A stretch of DNA of 22,260 nt from Stramenopiles sp. TOSAG23-2 (lineage: Eukaryota; Sar), in the NCBI GenBank assembly GCA_900128395.1, contig LT649516.1, positions 1-22,260 of the forward strand, given 5' to 3'. The position numbers and the translations under genes were made by a program. Below, piece after piece: positions 1 through 7,871 of the stretch; positions within the stretch are counted from its first letter, which is position 1, and the number at the start of each line of letters is the position of its first letter. Under the pieces are notes generated by a model, which was not told the origin of the DNA, searched no databases, and was given only the letters and a program-made list of their open reading frames with translations.

Positions 1-320
1 ATTTTTATACCCTACTCTCTAACCCTCTCATTGACTCTTAGCTCAGCGCTCTCATATATTAAAAATTCTATATGATATGAAACTTAAAAGAAAGTTCTGA
101 TAAACGGTTATTATATATGTACACACATTTTTAGCATTAATAATATTTTTATAAACAAATACGAATTACACAATATGAGGTAATATCACATTACTCATCA
201 TGATCAAGTGATCACAAGTGAAAGATTTTAACTCACACAAAATATTTTTAAAACACAATTATATTACATACATTTTAAGGCACCATGTTTTTTATATTAA
301 ATTTGTAAATTATTAGTGTG
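1..320. other. AT-rich noncoding flank
   Basis: No convincing coding region is seen. The stretch is AT-rich with many stops in all frames and lies downstream of the minus-strand dioxygenase gene, so part of it is presumably that gene's 3' UTR. Nothing else is recognised. Confidence 0.6.
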
Positions 321-1478
321 TCATAATTTGTCATTATCTTCCGCTTCGCTGTCATCATTACCCCATGGTACAAGACCAAACAAACGACTTCCAAGTGGTG
401 TCAGGGTAAGGTCCTTAGGTAACAAATCTTTCTTGTTTTTTAACATAGGCCCATATGGATGATCCCCTGAGTTTGGAATTTGCCGGATGTATTGAACAGC
501 ACGAAAACGTTCTGAATTATTTGGATGATTGCCGTGCATTAGTAAGGAACTCCATATCAGTAAACACCCTTTACGTATAGGAATTTGTTGTACATATTTA
601 CGTAATTGGTCGTCCATTGGAATTTGTACGTTTGAGTTGGTACATAAGAAATTTTCTTCCAATTTTAAGTAATTATGTTGTAACCAATCGTAGCAAATAT
701 TGTTTGAGCCTGGGATACAATGAAACCCGCCATCTTCTTTTCTAGCATCCGTGAGTGTAATTAATCCTTGTGGAATCAGTGTTTTTTTAAAATCAATCGG
801 AGTCCCTTTGTTTGAAAAGCCTGCTATGCTAGCAAATCCACATGACGTTTCCCCTTCAGTAGATGGGAAAGGAGAGACAAAAATGGGATTACAATCTAGA
901 TGTACCCAGCGTTTCATTGTTTTCCATGATTCTAAATCTTGACCATTTTTTAATTTTGTCGGCCGCATTATTCCAAGCCTATCTATATCAACGATTAGTT
1001 CATCGGTCCCTAGAACTGATGCAAATGCTTTATGCACTTTAGGATTTTGTCGGTTATTAAATTGTTCTTTTGAATCAATATTTGGATACATACCAATAAT
1101 ACCTAAATGGCCAAATTTTTGATTCTTCCAATATTGTTCCCAAGTAGAAGCATCATCACGTTTTAAACCGGAACTTTCACCCGATTTCCAAAATTCATCC
1201 AACGTTTTCTTACATTGCTCATCTGATAATACATCCCGTAGCACAACAAACCCGTAAGTTGAAAAAAACTCTTTTAGCTCTTTTAAATCCTTCACAGCAT
1301 CAAATGTTTTTATGTAACCGTTCTGGTCTAATTGAGATTCGACAGTTAAAATCTTCTTTTCAATTAGCGCATCAATATCTACGTCTTCAAGTTTTGATGA
1401 TTCCTCTTCCATTCCTTTCAATCCTAATAATGCTACTGGTCTCTTCTTTTTTTCTTTCTTACTCATCTTAATTCCCAT
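321..1478 (-). CDS. Phytanoyl-CoA dioxygenase (PhyH)-like Fe(II)/2-oxoglutarate oxygenase
   Basis: This 385-residue protein resembles the PhyH family, non-haem iron oxygenases that hydroxylate a substrate with 2-oxoglutarate as co-substrate. The iron-binding triad is visible as H193-x-D195 in WVHLDCNP and H315 in LLMHGNHPNNSERFRAVQY; R324 or R326 is placed to bind 2-oxoglutarate. GGFHCIPGS (250-258) is a typical loop before the second half of the jelly-roll, and YGFVVLRDVLSDEQC (75-89) is the usual N-terminal strand. Residues 1-50 are charged and low in complexity, with no signal peptide. The ATG at 1478 is used; M5 at 1466 (MSKKEKKKR) is an equally good start. The gene ends in TGA. Substrate cannot be inferred: family members act on phytanoyl-CoA, halogenated compounds or natural products. 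The family assignment is firm from the residues, the role is not. Confidence 0.85.
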   Translation of the reverse strand: MGIKMSKKEKKKRPVALLGLKGMEEESSKLEDVDIDALIEKKILTVESQLDQNGYIKTFDAVKDLKELKEFFSTYGFVVLRDVLSDEQCKKTLDEFWKSGESSGLKRDDASTWEQYWKNQKFGHLGIIGMYPNIDSKEQFNNRQNPKVHKAFASVLGTDELIVDIDRLGIMRPTKLKNGQDLESWKTMKRWVHLDCNPIFVSPFPSTEGETSCGFASIAGFSNKGTPIDFKKTLIPQGLITLTDARKEDGGFHCIPGSNNICYDWLQHNYLKLEENFLCTNSNVQIPMDDQLRKYVQQIPIRKGCLLIWSSLLMHGNHPNNSERFRAVQYIRQIPNSGDHPYGPMLKNKKDLLPKDLTLTPLGSRLFGLVPWGNDDSEAEDNDKL

Positions 1479-2005
1479 TTATAATTATTGTTCGACTTTG
1501 ATGGGACTATATAACTATGATACTAGCTTGTCCGTGTGGTTGTCGTTACTATTTTCTTTAATGCTGCGCCTGTTACTTCTTATTTAAGACTATTGTTTAA
1601 GTTTATATTGTTTTTGAATTATTGCATTAAAAACAATTCACGAGTATTTCATCACACCACCGCAACCTTGTTACACATAAATATATATAATAATTACAGA
1701 ATTACCCACACATTGTCACTATTGCAATAAATCGACAAGTACCTTCGTCTTATTATTATAATAATTATTACGTGGTAAAAGACAATTGGTATTATACCTG
1801 GTATTGTTGTTATAGCCGTAGCCGCAAAGTCTTCCCTCCCGTTCCCTACTTTCAAGTATAAATAATGGTCATTTTTGATAGGGGCATTTAGATTAAAAGA
1901 GATCAAGATTCATAATGTTAGTACGCAATAAGTTTAATTGCCACATATGCACATATCGTAATATACATAATTAATAAATATTTAATTTTATTAATAGTAC
2001 TAGAA
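1479..2005. other. Intergenic region upstream of the dioxygenase gene
   Basis: This 527-bp AT-rich stretch lies between the start of the minus-strand dioxygenase gene and the 3' end of the minus-strand kinesin gene. It should hold the dioxygenase promoter and the kinesin 3' UTR. Short open frames here are made of low-complexity codons and have no recognisable protein. It carries one copy of the TACCTGGTA motif. Confidence 0.55.
1795..1803. promoter_or_regulatory. TACCTGGTA motif, copy 1
   Basis: TACCTGGTA occurs four times in the window, each time in an intergenic region and in the same orientation. This copy lies about 320 bp upstream of the dioxygenase start. It is a near-palindrome (TACC-T-GGTA), as expected for a dimeric DNA-binding factor. 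A role is inferred only from recurrence. Confidence 0.3.
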
Positions 2006-4075
2006 TCAAACCAATGGTCGATTTTTAACCAAAGGACTTTTGTTATTAATTAACTTACTGTTCGATGGGGGCACTGGTTGTGTTTTCTTCTTGTTGTTAA
2101 CAATCATTACATCCTCTTCGTCATTATTCTTATTATTGTTGTTTTTTACATATTTGCTCTGTACTTTTGCTAGTAATAAAGCTTCGCGGCCGGCAAATTT
2201 TTTTAGGATAACCTCGACTTCTTCTTTTGTTTTTTCAGGGACATACTTTGAATAAATCTCTCGTAATTCTTGCAAAACTTTTGGATCTGCTGGTTTTAAA
2301 AAATTACGCTTCATTCCTACTTTCTTTTTCTCCCATGGTTTTGCCATTTTTCCTCTGCTATTGCTCATGTTCTCCTTTCTATTCTTAGTATTTGATGATG
2401 ACGCATATATTTGACCATATCTCAATGCATTTATCGTTCCTTTTTCTAACAATGCATCTGGACTTATATTTACTAACATCACACATGAACTATCTTTATT
2501 TTTTCTTTTGGAGTTTTCAGTTGGACAAAGTGAATCTTCCAATATACGAGTCAAATTACTATTTCGAAAACGTGGCCGGCGGGTAGATGGACTGGATAAA
2601 GAACGAAAAACTTCTTTCAATGCTAAAAGTGATTTATTGATTGCAGCTGTTTCTTTTTGTGCTTTCCCTGATCTATGATCATAATCAGCCCCTGCCAAAT
2701 CCACCAAAACCATTTTACCACCAAGCGCAGAAACGCTTCTTGCTTCTATCTCTTTCAACGAAATAGATAAATTTTCGAGTTTATTTTCTTTCTCCTTTAA
2801 AATCTTACGTAAAGCTCCGATTTTCTTGTCAATTTTTTGTATTTTTAATTTGATTTCCTCATCTGTCATATTTTTTGACATTGTAGCATATTTTGGTTGT
2901 AGATTTTCTATACCTAAACGTTCGCTCCATTCCTTCGCAGTACGTGGTGTATCGGCATCATCTATATCAATTTTACCATGCTGTGATGATGCTTGATATA
3001 ATAATGTAAATTGACGATCTTCGTTTTCATATTTAATCCATAAATCTCCTTCACACTCAGGAGGTAATGCAGGATTCGCACCTTCTGGTGGCGATACATT
3101 TGTAGATCTTAGTACTCTTCCATATCCTTGAGTTCCAGTCGATGTATCTACATTAACGAAAAATTTTTGATTATCAATGTTATTAATGCAATTTTTTAAT
3201 GGTGGCAATTCAGCAGTTAATTGTTCAATTTCACCACGTACTTTCTGAGATTTTTTAGTAACAACTTCTAGGTAAAGTATTGCATGTGAACGAGATGATT
3301 GATGGTGAGTTGTACTGATACCAGTTGCTCGTTGAGCAACACAAGTTTCGTTTAATACATCCAAATCGCCCGTTTTAGAAATAAAGCTAGATCGTAAACC
3401 AACGCGTGTTTTAATAGTTGCATGATCAAAGCTAAATTTTTCCAACACTTCATCATCGTTATCGTTATCGTTCATAATTTCATCATAATTCAATTCTTCT
3501 TTTTCAACTGCACCAACGACCAATTGTCCACTCCCATCAATTCTTACTTTGCATAGTAATTTCTCTTCACCAAGTAAATCATATACTTTATCAAGGTACA
3601 TTTCGCAAGCAGTCGCACGAAGAAAAAGCATGTCGTCCTCACTGCTGCAATTATTATCAGTATTAATTTTCGCAAGTTGTTGTAATATTTTCTCAGCACC
3701 TAAAAAAAATAATCCTTTCTCGTTTCCATAACCAATCGTTGTATGTGTTTTACCACCACCAGTATATCCATAGCAAAATAAAGATGCTGTGCCGCCTTTA
3801 ATTACCACATCAATCTCTTTAGAAAAACATTTTTCAAATACGTTTATATTATTTTCATTTTGACCTAATATTCTATCAAAACCGTTAATATCTCCTGATA
3901 TACTCGATAAAATAATAGATTCTCTACCTTTTTCAGAAACTAAATTCAGACCTTGAAGATGTTTCTTGCCATCTTCTTGTTCTTCCACGGTCAGGGGTCT
4001 TACCCGGACGTGTACGGATACATTTCGTTTCAATTCGCTTGTTGATATGCTTGCCATTGTTGTGCTTTCTTTCAT
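2006..4075 (-). CDS. Divergent kinesin-like motor protein with a loop insertion
   Basis: This 689-residue protein is a kinesin motor, an ATPase that moves along or remodels microtubules. Motor landmarks appear in order: VRVRPLT near residue 23; a P-loop GYTGGGKTHT at 103-112 (usual form GQTGSGKT); switch I SSRSH at 260-264; switch II DLAGAD at 459-464 (usual DLAGSE); and INKSLLALKEVF at 479-490. The domain ends around 560. Between the strand after SSRSH (to about 275) and the strand before DLAGAD (from about 453) lie roughly 175 extra residues with a predicted coiled coil at about 403-447, where most kinesins have a short loop 10. The C-terminus has a compact motif at about 602-643 (IYSKYVPEK...KKFAGREALLLAKVQSKY), then an Asn/Lys-rich tail. 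No long stalk follows. The ATG at 4075 is used; M7 is an alternative. It is divergent from the coiled-coil gene at 4422. The subfamily is not recognised. Confidence 0.9.
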   Translation of the reverse strand: MKESTTMASISTSELKRNVSVHVRVRPLTVEEQEDGKKHLQGLNLVSEKGRESIILSSISGDINGFDRILGQNENNINVFEKCFSKEIDVVIKGGTASLFCYGYTGGGKTHTTIGYGNEKGLFFLGAEKILQQLAKINTDNNCSSEDDMLFLRATACEMYLDKVYDLLGEEKLLCKVRIDGSGQLVVGAVEKEELNYDEIMNDNDNDDEVLEKFSFDHATIKTRVGLRSSFISKTGDLDVLNETCVAQRATGISTTHHQSSRSHAILYLEVVTKKSQKVRGEIEQLTAELPPLKNCINNIDNQKFFVNVDTSTGTQGYGRVLRSTNVSPPEGANPALPPECEGDLWIKYENEDRQFTLLYQASSQHGKIDIDDADTPRTAKEWSERLGIENLQPKYATMSKNMTDEEIKLKIQKIDKKIGALRKILKEKENKLENLSISLKEIEARSVSALGGKMVLVDLAGADYDHRSGKAQKETAAINKSLLALKEVFRSLSSPSTRRPRFRNSNLTRILEDSLCPTENSKRKNKDSSCVMLVNISPDALLEKGTINALRYGQIYASSSNTKNRKENMSNSRGKMAKPWEKKKVGMKRNFLKPADPKVLQELREIYSKYVPEKTKEEVEVILKKFAGREALLLAKVQSKYVKNNNNKNNDEEDVMIVNNKKKTQPVPPSNSKLINNKSPLVKNRPLV

Positions 4076-4421
4076 TCCTACTTATTATAAAACATTTGTA
4101 TTGAGATTATCCACAAGGAAATTATTTATTATAACTATTTTTTTTGGTTTCTTATTTAATTTATATATGCACATATATTGCTTTTCAATTTTCAACAAAT
4201 TTTTTTATTTTTTCAACCAGAGGAATGCCAAAATGCCAAAATGCCAGAAGCGCGAATGGTGGGTATTTCCCGAAAATTTCTTTCACAGAATTTTGTTTTT
4301 TAGGGACAATAAACGAATACGTATACTCCCTGCTAGGCTGGTAGTACGGGCATTTTAGCACTACTTCTGTACAGGAGAAATACACATAGAAAAAAAAATA
4401 AAAATACAGAATGAAACAATT
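4076..4421. promoter_or_regulatory. Divergent promoter region between kinesin and coiled-coil genes
   Basis: This 346-bp gap separates two divergent genes and must carry both promoters. It contains three copies of an AATGCCAA octamer at period 8 (4224-4246). They are followed directly by GCGCGAAT (4251-4258), which resembles an E2F-type site (GCGCGAAA), and by TTTCCCGAAAA. A five-codon upstream frame (ATG AAA CAA TTA TGA, 4411-4425) overlaps the start of the gene at 4422. Promoter activity is inferred from position only. Confidence 0.4.
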
Positions 4422-5234
4422 ATGAATTCGTTGCCAATTACACCAATGCGTCGACAACAACAACAGAAACAAACTACTACTCATAACATTGAAAAACCTA
4501 TTGTAAATAATTCATTACCACTATCTCCATCATTATCAGTATCACCCATGATACAAAAAACACCATCACCAAAAAAGAAAACATATAGATTGAAATCATT
4601 TATAACACCATTGGTAAAACAAAAAAAAGCCGAAAAAGAAGGGAAAATAAAAAAGAAGAAAAAGAAACAGAAAAAAATAGTAGATGCAAGTGTGCAGTGT
4701 TTGTTGTTGTTGACAAAGCAAGAAAATTCGATACAAAATACTAAAAGTATGATCAATACTTCTAGTCAAACAAATACAAACCAATCGAACAAGAGAAACC
4801 ACAAGGACCTTCAAATTTCATCATCAACACAAACAACTGATGGAAATTTCATGTATTATATTGATACCAAAAAAACAATAGCATCAAATGATAAAGCAAT
4901 TAGTACGATTCATATACAAAGAAAAGATGTAAATGTACTTTGTAATCTGGATCAAAAATATATACGCGATATTGAAAAACAATTAAAAACATTAAACAAA
5001 GTATTAACACAAGAACGTGGATTTCATAAATTGAAATTGAAGTCATTGCGTGAAGAAATGAATCATTTAAGAGATTACGATGCAAATCAAAATGTAAAAT
5101 TAAATAAAGGAATGAATAAATTACGACAGGAAAACAATGCATTATTTGAAAAATGTTGTTATTTAGAATTACGCAATGAAGGCCTTCACAAAGCATTATC
5201 AAATGTGACTAAAGATACTAGTATGTTAAATTAG
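4422..5234 (+). CDS. Basic coiled-coil protein with TQT-type short motifs
   Basis: This 270-residue protein is not recognised by family. The N-terminal third is Gln/Ser/Pro-rich with SP/TP sites (LPLSPSLSVSP, TPSPKKK). A lysine tract follows at about residues 67-86. Three related short motifs come next: DASVQC, NTSSQTNT and SSSTQTTD. The last matches the core of LC8 dynein-light-chain ligands (TQT). The C-terminal part, about 175-265, is a predicted coiled coil (DIEKQLKTLNKVLTQE, KLRQENNALFEKCCYLELRN). No signal peptide or membrane segment is seen. The ATG at 4422 is the first in frame, and the gene ends in TAG. Its divergent pairing with a kinesin and its motif content suggest a cytoskeletal or ciliary structural role, which is inference. 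The lysine and Gln tracts are typical of AT-rich protist proteins. Confidence 0.7.
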   Translation: MNSLPITPMRRQQQQKQTTTHNIEKPIVNNSLPLSPSLSVSPMIQKTPSPKKKTYRLKSFITPLVKQKKAEKEGKIKKKKKKQKKIVDASVQCLLLLTKQENSIQNTKSMINTSSQTNTNQSNKRNHKDLQISSSTQTTDGNFMYYIDTKKTIASNDKAISTIHIQRKDVNVLCNLDQKYIRDIEKQLKTLNKVLTQERGFHKLKLKSLREEMNHLRDYDANQNVKLNKGMNKLRQENNALFEKCCYLELRNEGLHKALSNVTKDTSMLN

Positions 5235-5279
5235 TCCCGATCATTATTAAAATTATATGAGATTAAGATGGTAGCTAGC

Positions 5280-5293
5280 TAGAGCTAGCTCTA
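5280..5293. repeat. Perfect 14-bp palindrome TAGAGCTAGCTCTA
   Basis: TAGAGCTAGCTCTA is its own reverse complement and sits within a longer run of AGCTAGCT repeats. It directly abuts a TACCTGGTA motif at 5292-5300, about 135 bp upstream of the leucine-rich-repeat gene. It could be a factor-binding site or the 3' end hairpin of the preceding gene. Confidence 0.4.
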
Positions 5294-5300
5294 CCTGGTA
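5292..5300. promoter_or_regulatory. TACCTGGTA motif, copy 2
   Basis: Second copy of the nine-base motif, overlapping the end of the 14-bp palindrome and about 130 bp before the leucine-rich-repeat start codon. Confidence 0.3.
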
Positions 5301-5429
5301 TGAGGTATGAGTGTGAGTGAGGATGTTATAAAAAATACGTAAATTTACGTAAATTATTATTTTATTGCTCGAGATTCGTTATACCACATTAAAACTATTA
5401 CAATAAATGAATACAAATTGCCGTTACAA

Positions 5430-6638
5430 ATGCTACGCACGGAGAAGAAAGTAGTATTAAAAAATGAAAATGGCATTAAATTGTGTAAATTTGATTTTGC
5501 TCTTATAGTTGTTCTATTGACTTCGAATAAAAACGTGAAGACGGTAGATTTACGAAATACATACGAAGTGGCAGAGGCAGATGAGTTAGAACAAAAAGAC
5601 AAAGTGGAAATTACTGAATTCTTGTGCAATCTTTTAATGAATAAAAAGAAAGAAACAAATTTTGATTTGAAATTAGAATGGAATCATTTAGACATTGAAT
5701 GCATTTTATCATTTTTCAAGACAAAACATGATTGTTTACCAACTGCTCTAGATATTTCGACATCCAATCCTGAATCAAATATGGAACAGTTTGATGAGTT
5801 TATTGAATGCATTTTATCATTTTTCAAGACAAAACATGATTGTTTACCAACTGCTCTAGATATTTCGACATCCAATCCTGAATCAAATATGGAACAGTTT
5901 GATGAGTTTTCAAATTTACTTATCAATAATAAAACATTGAAATATTTAAAATTATATGATGTATATATTAACTTGCAAGCGTTTGGTAGAGCGCCGAAAA
6001 TAAATTTTAGTGAGAAACGAGCAGGTCCCATAATGCTAATTGCTGACTTGAAAAATAATCTAAAATTTGATAAAACCTTAGGAGCTAAATTGAAATCGCT
6101 AGATATTGTTATGATTTCAAAGAAACTACAAAAAAATGATAAAGTACAAGAGTTTCGTCTTACTGATGCAATGTTGGGATCGGAAGCACTTGAAACATTT
6201 ACTGAAATTATTTATAAAAAGCGGTATTTAAATTTTGTTCGAATGGAAGCATGTAATATAACAGATAGCTCCTGTGATAAATTTAGTACTTTGTTAAAAA
6301 ATTGCAAAAAATTGGTAACGTTAGATTTAAATGGAAACAAAATTACTACAAAAGGTGCATTAATTTTGGTCGAAGCGGCATTGAACAAAGGCACGCATAA
6401 TTATCCCAGTACTCTTTATTTAAATGAAAATCATATAGGGAAAGATTTTGCAACTGGATTGGTTAAATTATTTAGAAATACGAAGAAACGAAATGTTAAA
6501 ATATTTTTCCGCAAGCAGCAATCCTCTGATGCGAAGCAATTGATTAAAAAAATGGATGCAAAGTTGAAACAAGAAGGTGTCGCAGATTTGTTTCCAAGAA
6601 ATTGCATCTTTTATAAAAATGAACGTAACAGGTATTAA
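5430..6638 (+). CDS. Leucine-rich-repeat protein (RNH1/NLRC-type repeats), with an internal 36-residue duplication
   Basis: This protein has 402 residues from the ATG at 5430, the first ATG in a frame open from 5343. Ribonuclease-inhibitor-type repeats are clearest near the C-terminus: LVTLDLNGNKITTKGALILV and STLYLNENHIGKDFATGLV. Weaker ones occur earlier (VKTVDLRNTYEV, LKYLKLYDVYI, VQEFRLTDAMLG). Such proteins are usually cytosolic binding scaffolds, and the partner cannot be inferred. Residues from IECILSFF to EQFDEF are present twice in direct succession, encoded by an exact 108-bp tandem repeat, so the ancestral protein was probably 366 residues. The last 13 codons are copied again downstream by another duplication. 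An out-of-frame ATG at 5407 opens a short frame ending in TAG before the repeats begin. The gene converges with the G-patch gene. Confidence 0.75.
   Translation: MLRTEKKVVLKNENGIKLCKFDFALIVVLLTSNKNVKTVDLRNTYEVAEADELEQKDKVEITEFLCNLLMNKKKETNFDLKLEWNHLDIECILSFFKTKHDCLPTALDISTSNPESNMEQFDEFIECILSFFKTKHDCLPTALDISTSNPESNMEQFDEFSNLLINNKTLKYLKLYDVYINLQAFGRAPKINFSEKRAGPIMLIADLKNNLKFDKTLGAKLKSLDIVMISKKLQKNDKVQEFRLTDAMLGSEALETFTEIIYKKRYLNFVRMEACNITDSSCDKFSTLLKNCKKLVTLDLNGNKITTKGALILVEAALNKGTHNYPSTLYLNENHIGKDFATGLVKLFRNTKKRNVKIFFRKQQSSDAKQLIKKMDAKLKQEGVADLFPRNCIFYKNERNRY
5694..5909. repeat. Tandem duplication A (2 x 108 bp, in frame)
   Basis: Unit 5694-5801 is repeated exactly as 5802-5909, with no mismatch and no extra junction homology. 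It adds 36 codons inside the leucine-rich-repeat gene without changing frame. The unit contains no AGGT, so the copy could not be spliced out exactly. Confidence 0.95.
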
Positions 6639-6919
6639 AAAAATATACGCGTGTATGATACGTTCCTTTTTTTTATAAATACGCTCGATCGTATGATATC
6701 ATATTTAGTACGAGCTCGTATATATATATATGTATAATATACGAGTATTATTTATTTTGAAATTGCATCTTTTATAAAAATGAACGTAACAGGTATTAAA
6801 AAAATATACGCGTGTATGATACGTTCCTTTTTTTTATAAATACGCTCGATCGTATGATATCATATTTAGTACGAGCTCGTATATATATATATGTATAATA
6901 TACGAGTATTATTTATTTT
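6598..6919. repeat. Tandem duplication B (2 x 161 bp) over the 3' end of the leucine-rich-repeat gene
   Basis: Unit 6598-6758 is repeated exactly as 6759-6919. It contains the last 13 codons and stop of the leucine-rich-repeat gene plus its 3' flank, including two 12-bp palindromes (TATGATATCATA and TACGAGCTCGTA) and an AT-dinucleotide run. The second copy is 3' of the stop, so the protein is unaffected. The unit contains CAG|GTATTA. Confidence 0.95.
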
Positions 6920-7334
6920 ACTTTTTTATTTTTTATTTGCTCTTCTTCTTCTTTTTGCTTTTCTTCTTTTTCTTTTTTTCTGATTTTGATGTTTTTTTTT
7001 CTTCTCCTGCTTCTTCATCTTTTCTTTCTTTATTATTATTATTATTATTATTATTAGTTTCTGATGATGCTACTACTACTTTTTTCTTATTACCACCACC
7101 ATATTTTTGTAAAAACAAACTATCATTTTACTTTTTTATTTTTTATTTGCTCTTCTTCTTCTTTTTGCTTTTCTTCTTTTTCTTTTTTTCTGATTTTGAT
7201 GTTTTTTTTTCTTCTCCTGCTTCTTCATCTTTTCTTTCTTTATTATTATTATTATTATTATTATTAGTTTCTGATGATGCTACTACTACTTTTTTCTTAT
7301 TACCACCACCATATTTTTGTAAAAACAAACTATC
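6915..7334. repeat. Tandem duplication C (2 x 210 bp) over the 3' end of the G-patch gene
   Basis: Unit 6915-7124 is repeated exactly as 7125-7334, with 1 bp of junction homology. It encodes the C-terminal ~60 codons of the minus-strand G-patch protein and its stop. The copy nearer 7334 belongs to the intact gene; the copy at 6915-7124 is a 3' remnant with its own in-frame stop at 6933. It abuts or slightly overlaps duplication B. Confidence 0.95.
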
Positions 7335-7871
7335 AGCTTCTTCAGTTCTTTTAAATTTTCCAGCTTGTTCCCCACGAGCACGCATTCCTAATCTTGCGCC
7401 ACCACAGGCTTTAAAAAGTTTTGTATCTATATCACTGTCATCATCACTATCACTATCGCTATCACTATTACTATCTACAATTTTTTGTTTCTTATTACTA
7501 ATGTTATCATTATTATCATCATCAAGTTCATCTTCTTTCTTTCTTTTTTTCTTCGATTTCTTTTTTTTCTTTTTCTTTTTCTTCTTCTTTTTTTCATCTT
7601 TACCATAAACATCAGCCCACCATAATTCATCTCGTCGCTTTATACGTTCTTGTTTTCCATACCCAATGCCATCTGCGCCATTTTTTTTGGTTGCAATGTG
7701 TGATTTTCTACCATCTCCTTTTGCACCAAGTCCATCCCCATCTTTCCACCCCATAGATTCCATCATTTTTTTCGCAATATTGGATGTAGGTGCTGATACA
7801 CGTTCATTTGCCATACCACCCATACGCTTCCGCGTTTTTTTCGATACATATTTTAAATCATCCAATGTCAT
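7143..7871 (-). CDS. GPATCH4-like G-patch nucleolar protein
   Basis: This 242-residue protein has a G-patch at about residues 31-75 with the expected glycines (MMESMGWKDGDGLG, then GADGIGYGK). G-patch proteins bind and activate DEAH-box RNA helicases. A second conserved block at about 152-190 (KLFKACGGARLGMRARGEQ, then FKRTEEADSLFLQKYGG) resembles the segment after the acidic/lysine-rich linker in GPATCH4 proteins, so a role in ribosome biogenesis or snoRNP RNA processing is likely. Between them are a polylysine tract and an Asp/Ser-rich tract. The C-terminus is KKKKSKKKKKSK, a strong nuclear/nucleolar signal, after an eight-Asn run encoded by a triplet microsatellite. The start is the ATG at 7871 (MTLDDLKYVSKK). 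Both ends of the gene are hit by tandem duplications (C and D), but the central copy is intact. Confidence 0.85.
   Translation of the reverse strand: MTLDDLKYVSKKTRKRMGGMANERVSAPTSNIAKKMMESMGWKDGDGLGAKGDGRKSHIATKKNGADGIGYGKQERIKRRDELWWADVYGKDEKKKKKKKKKKKKSKKKRKKEDELDDDNNDNISNKKQKIVDSNSDSDSDSDDDSDIDTKLFKACGGARLGMRARGEQAGKFKRTEEADSLFLQKYGGGNKKKVVVASSETNNNNNNNNKERKDEEAGEEKKTSKSEKKKKKKSKKKKKSK

Noticed and set aside
1536-1906. Short open frames on both strands upstream of the dioxygenase
   Set aside because: They are low in complexity, overlap each other on opposite strands, and show no protein-like pattern.
6933-7118. A separate lysine-rich minus-strand gene
   Set aside because: It is the duplicated C-terminus of the G-patch gene (duplication C), without its own start region.
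6937-7608. Long plus-strand frame rich in F, L and S opposite the G-patch gene
   Set aside because: It is the antisense of Lys/Asp/Ser-rich codons, an expected shadow.
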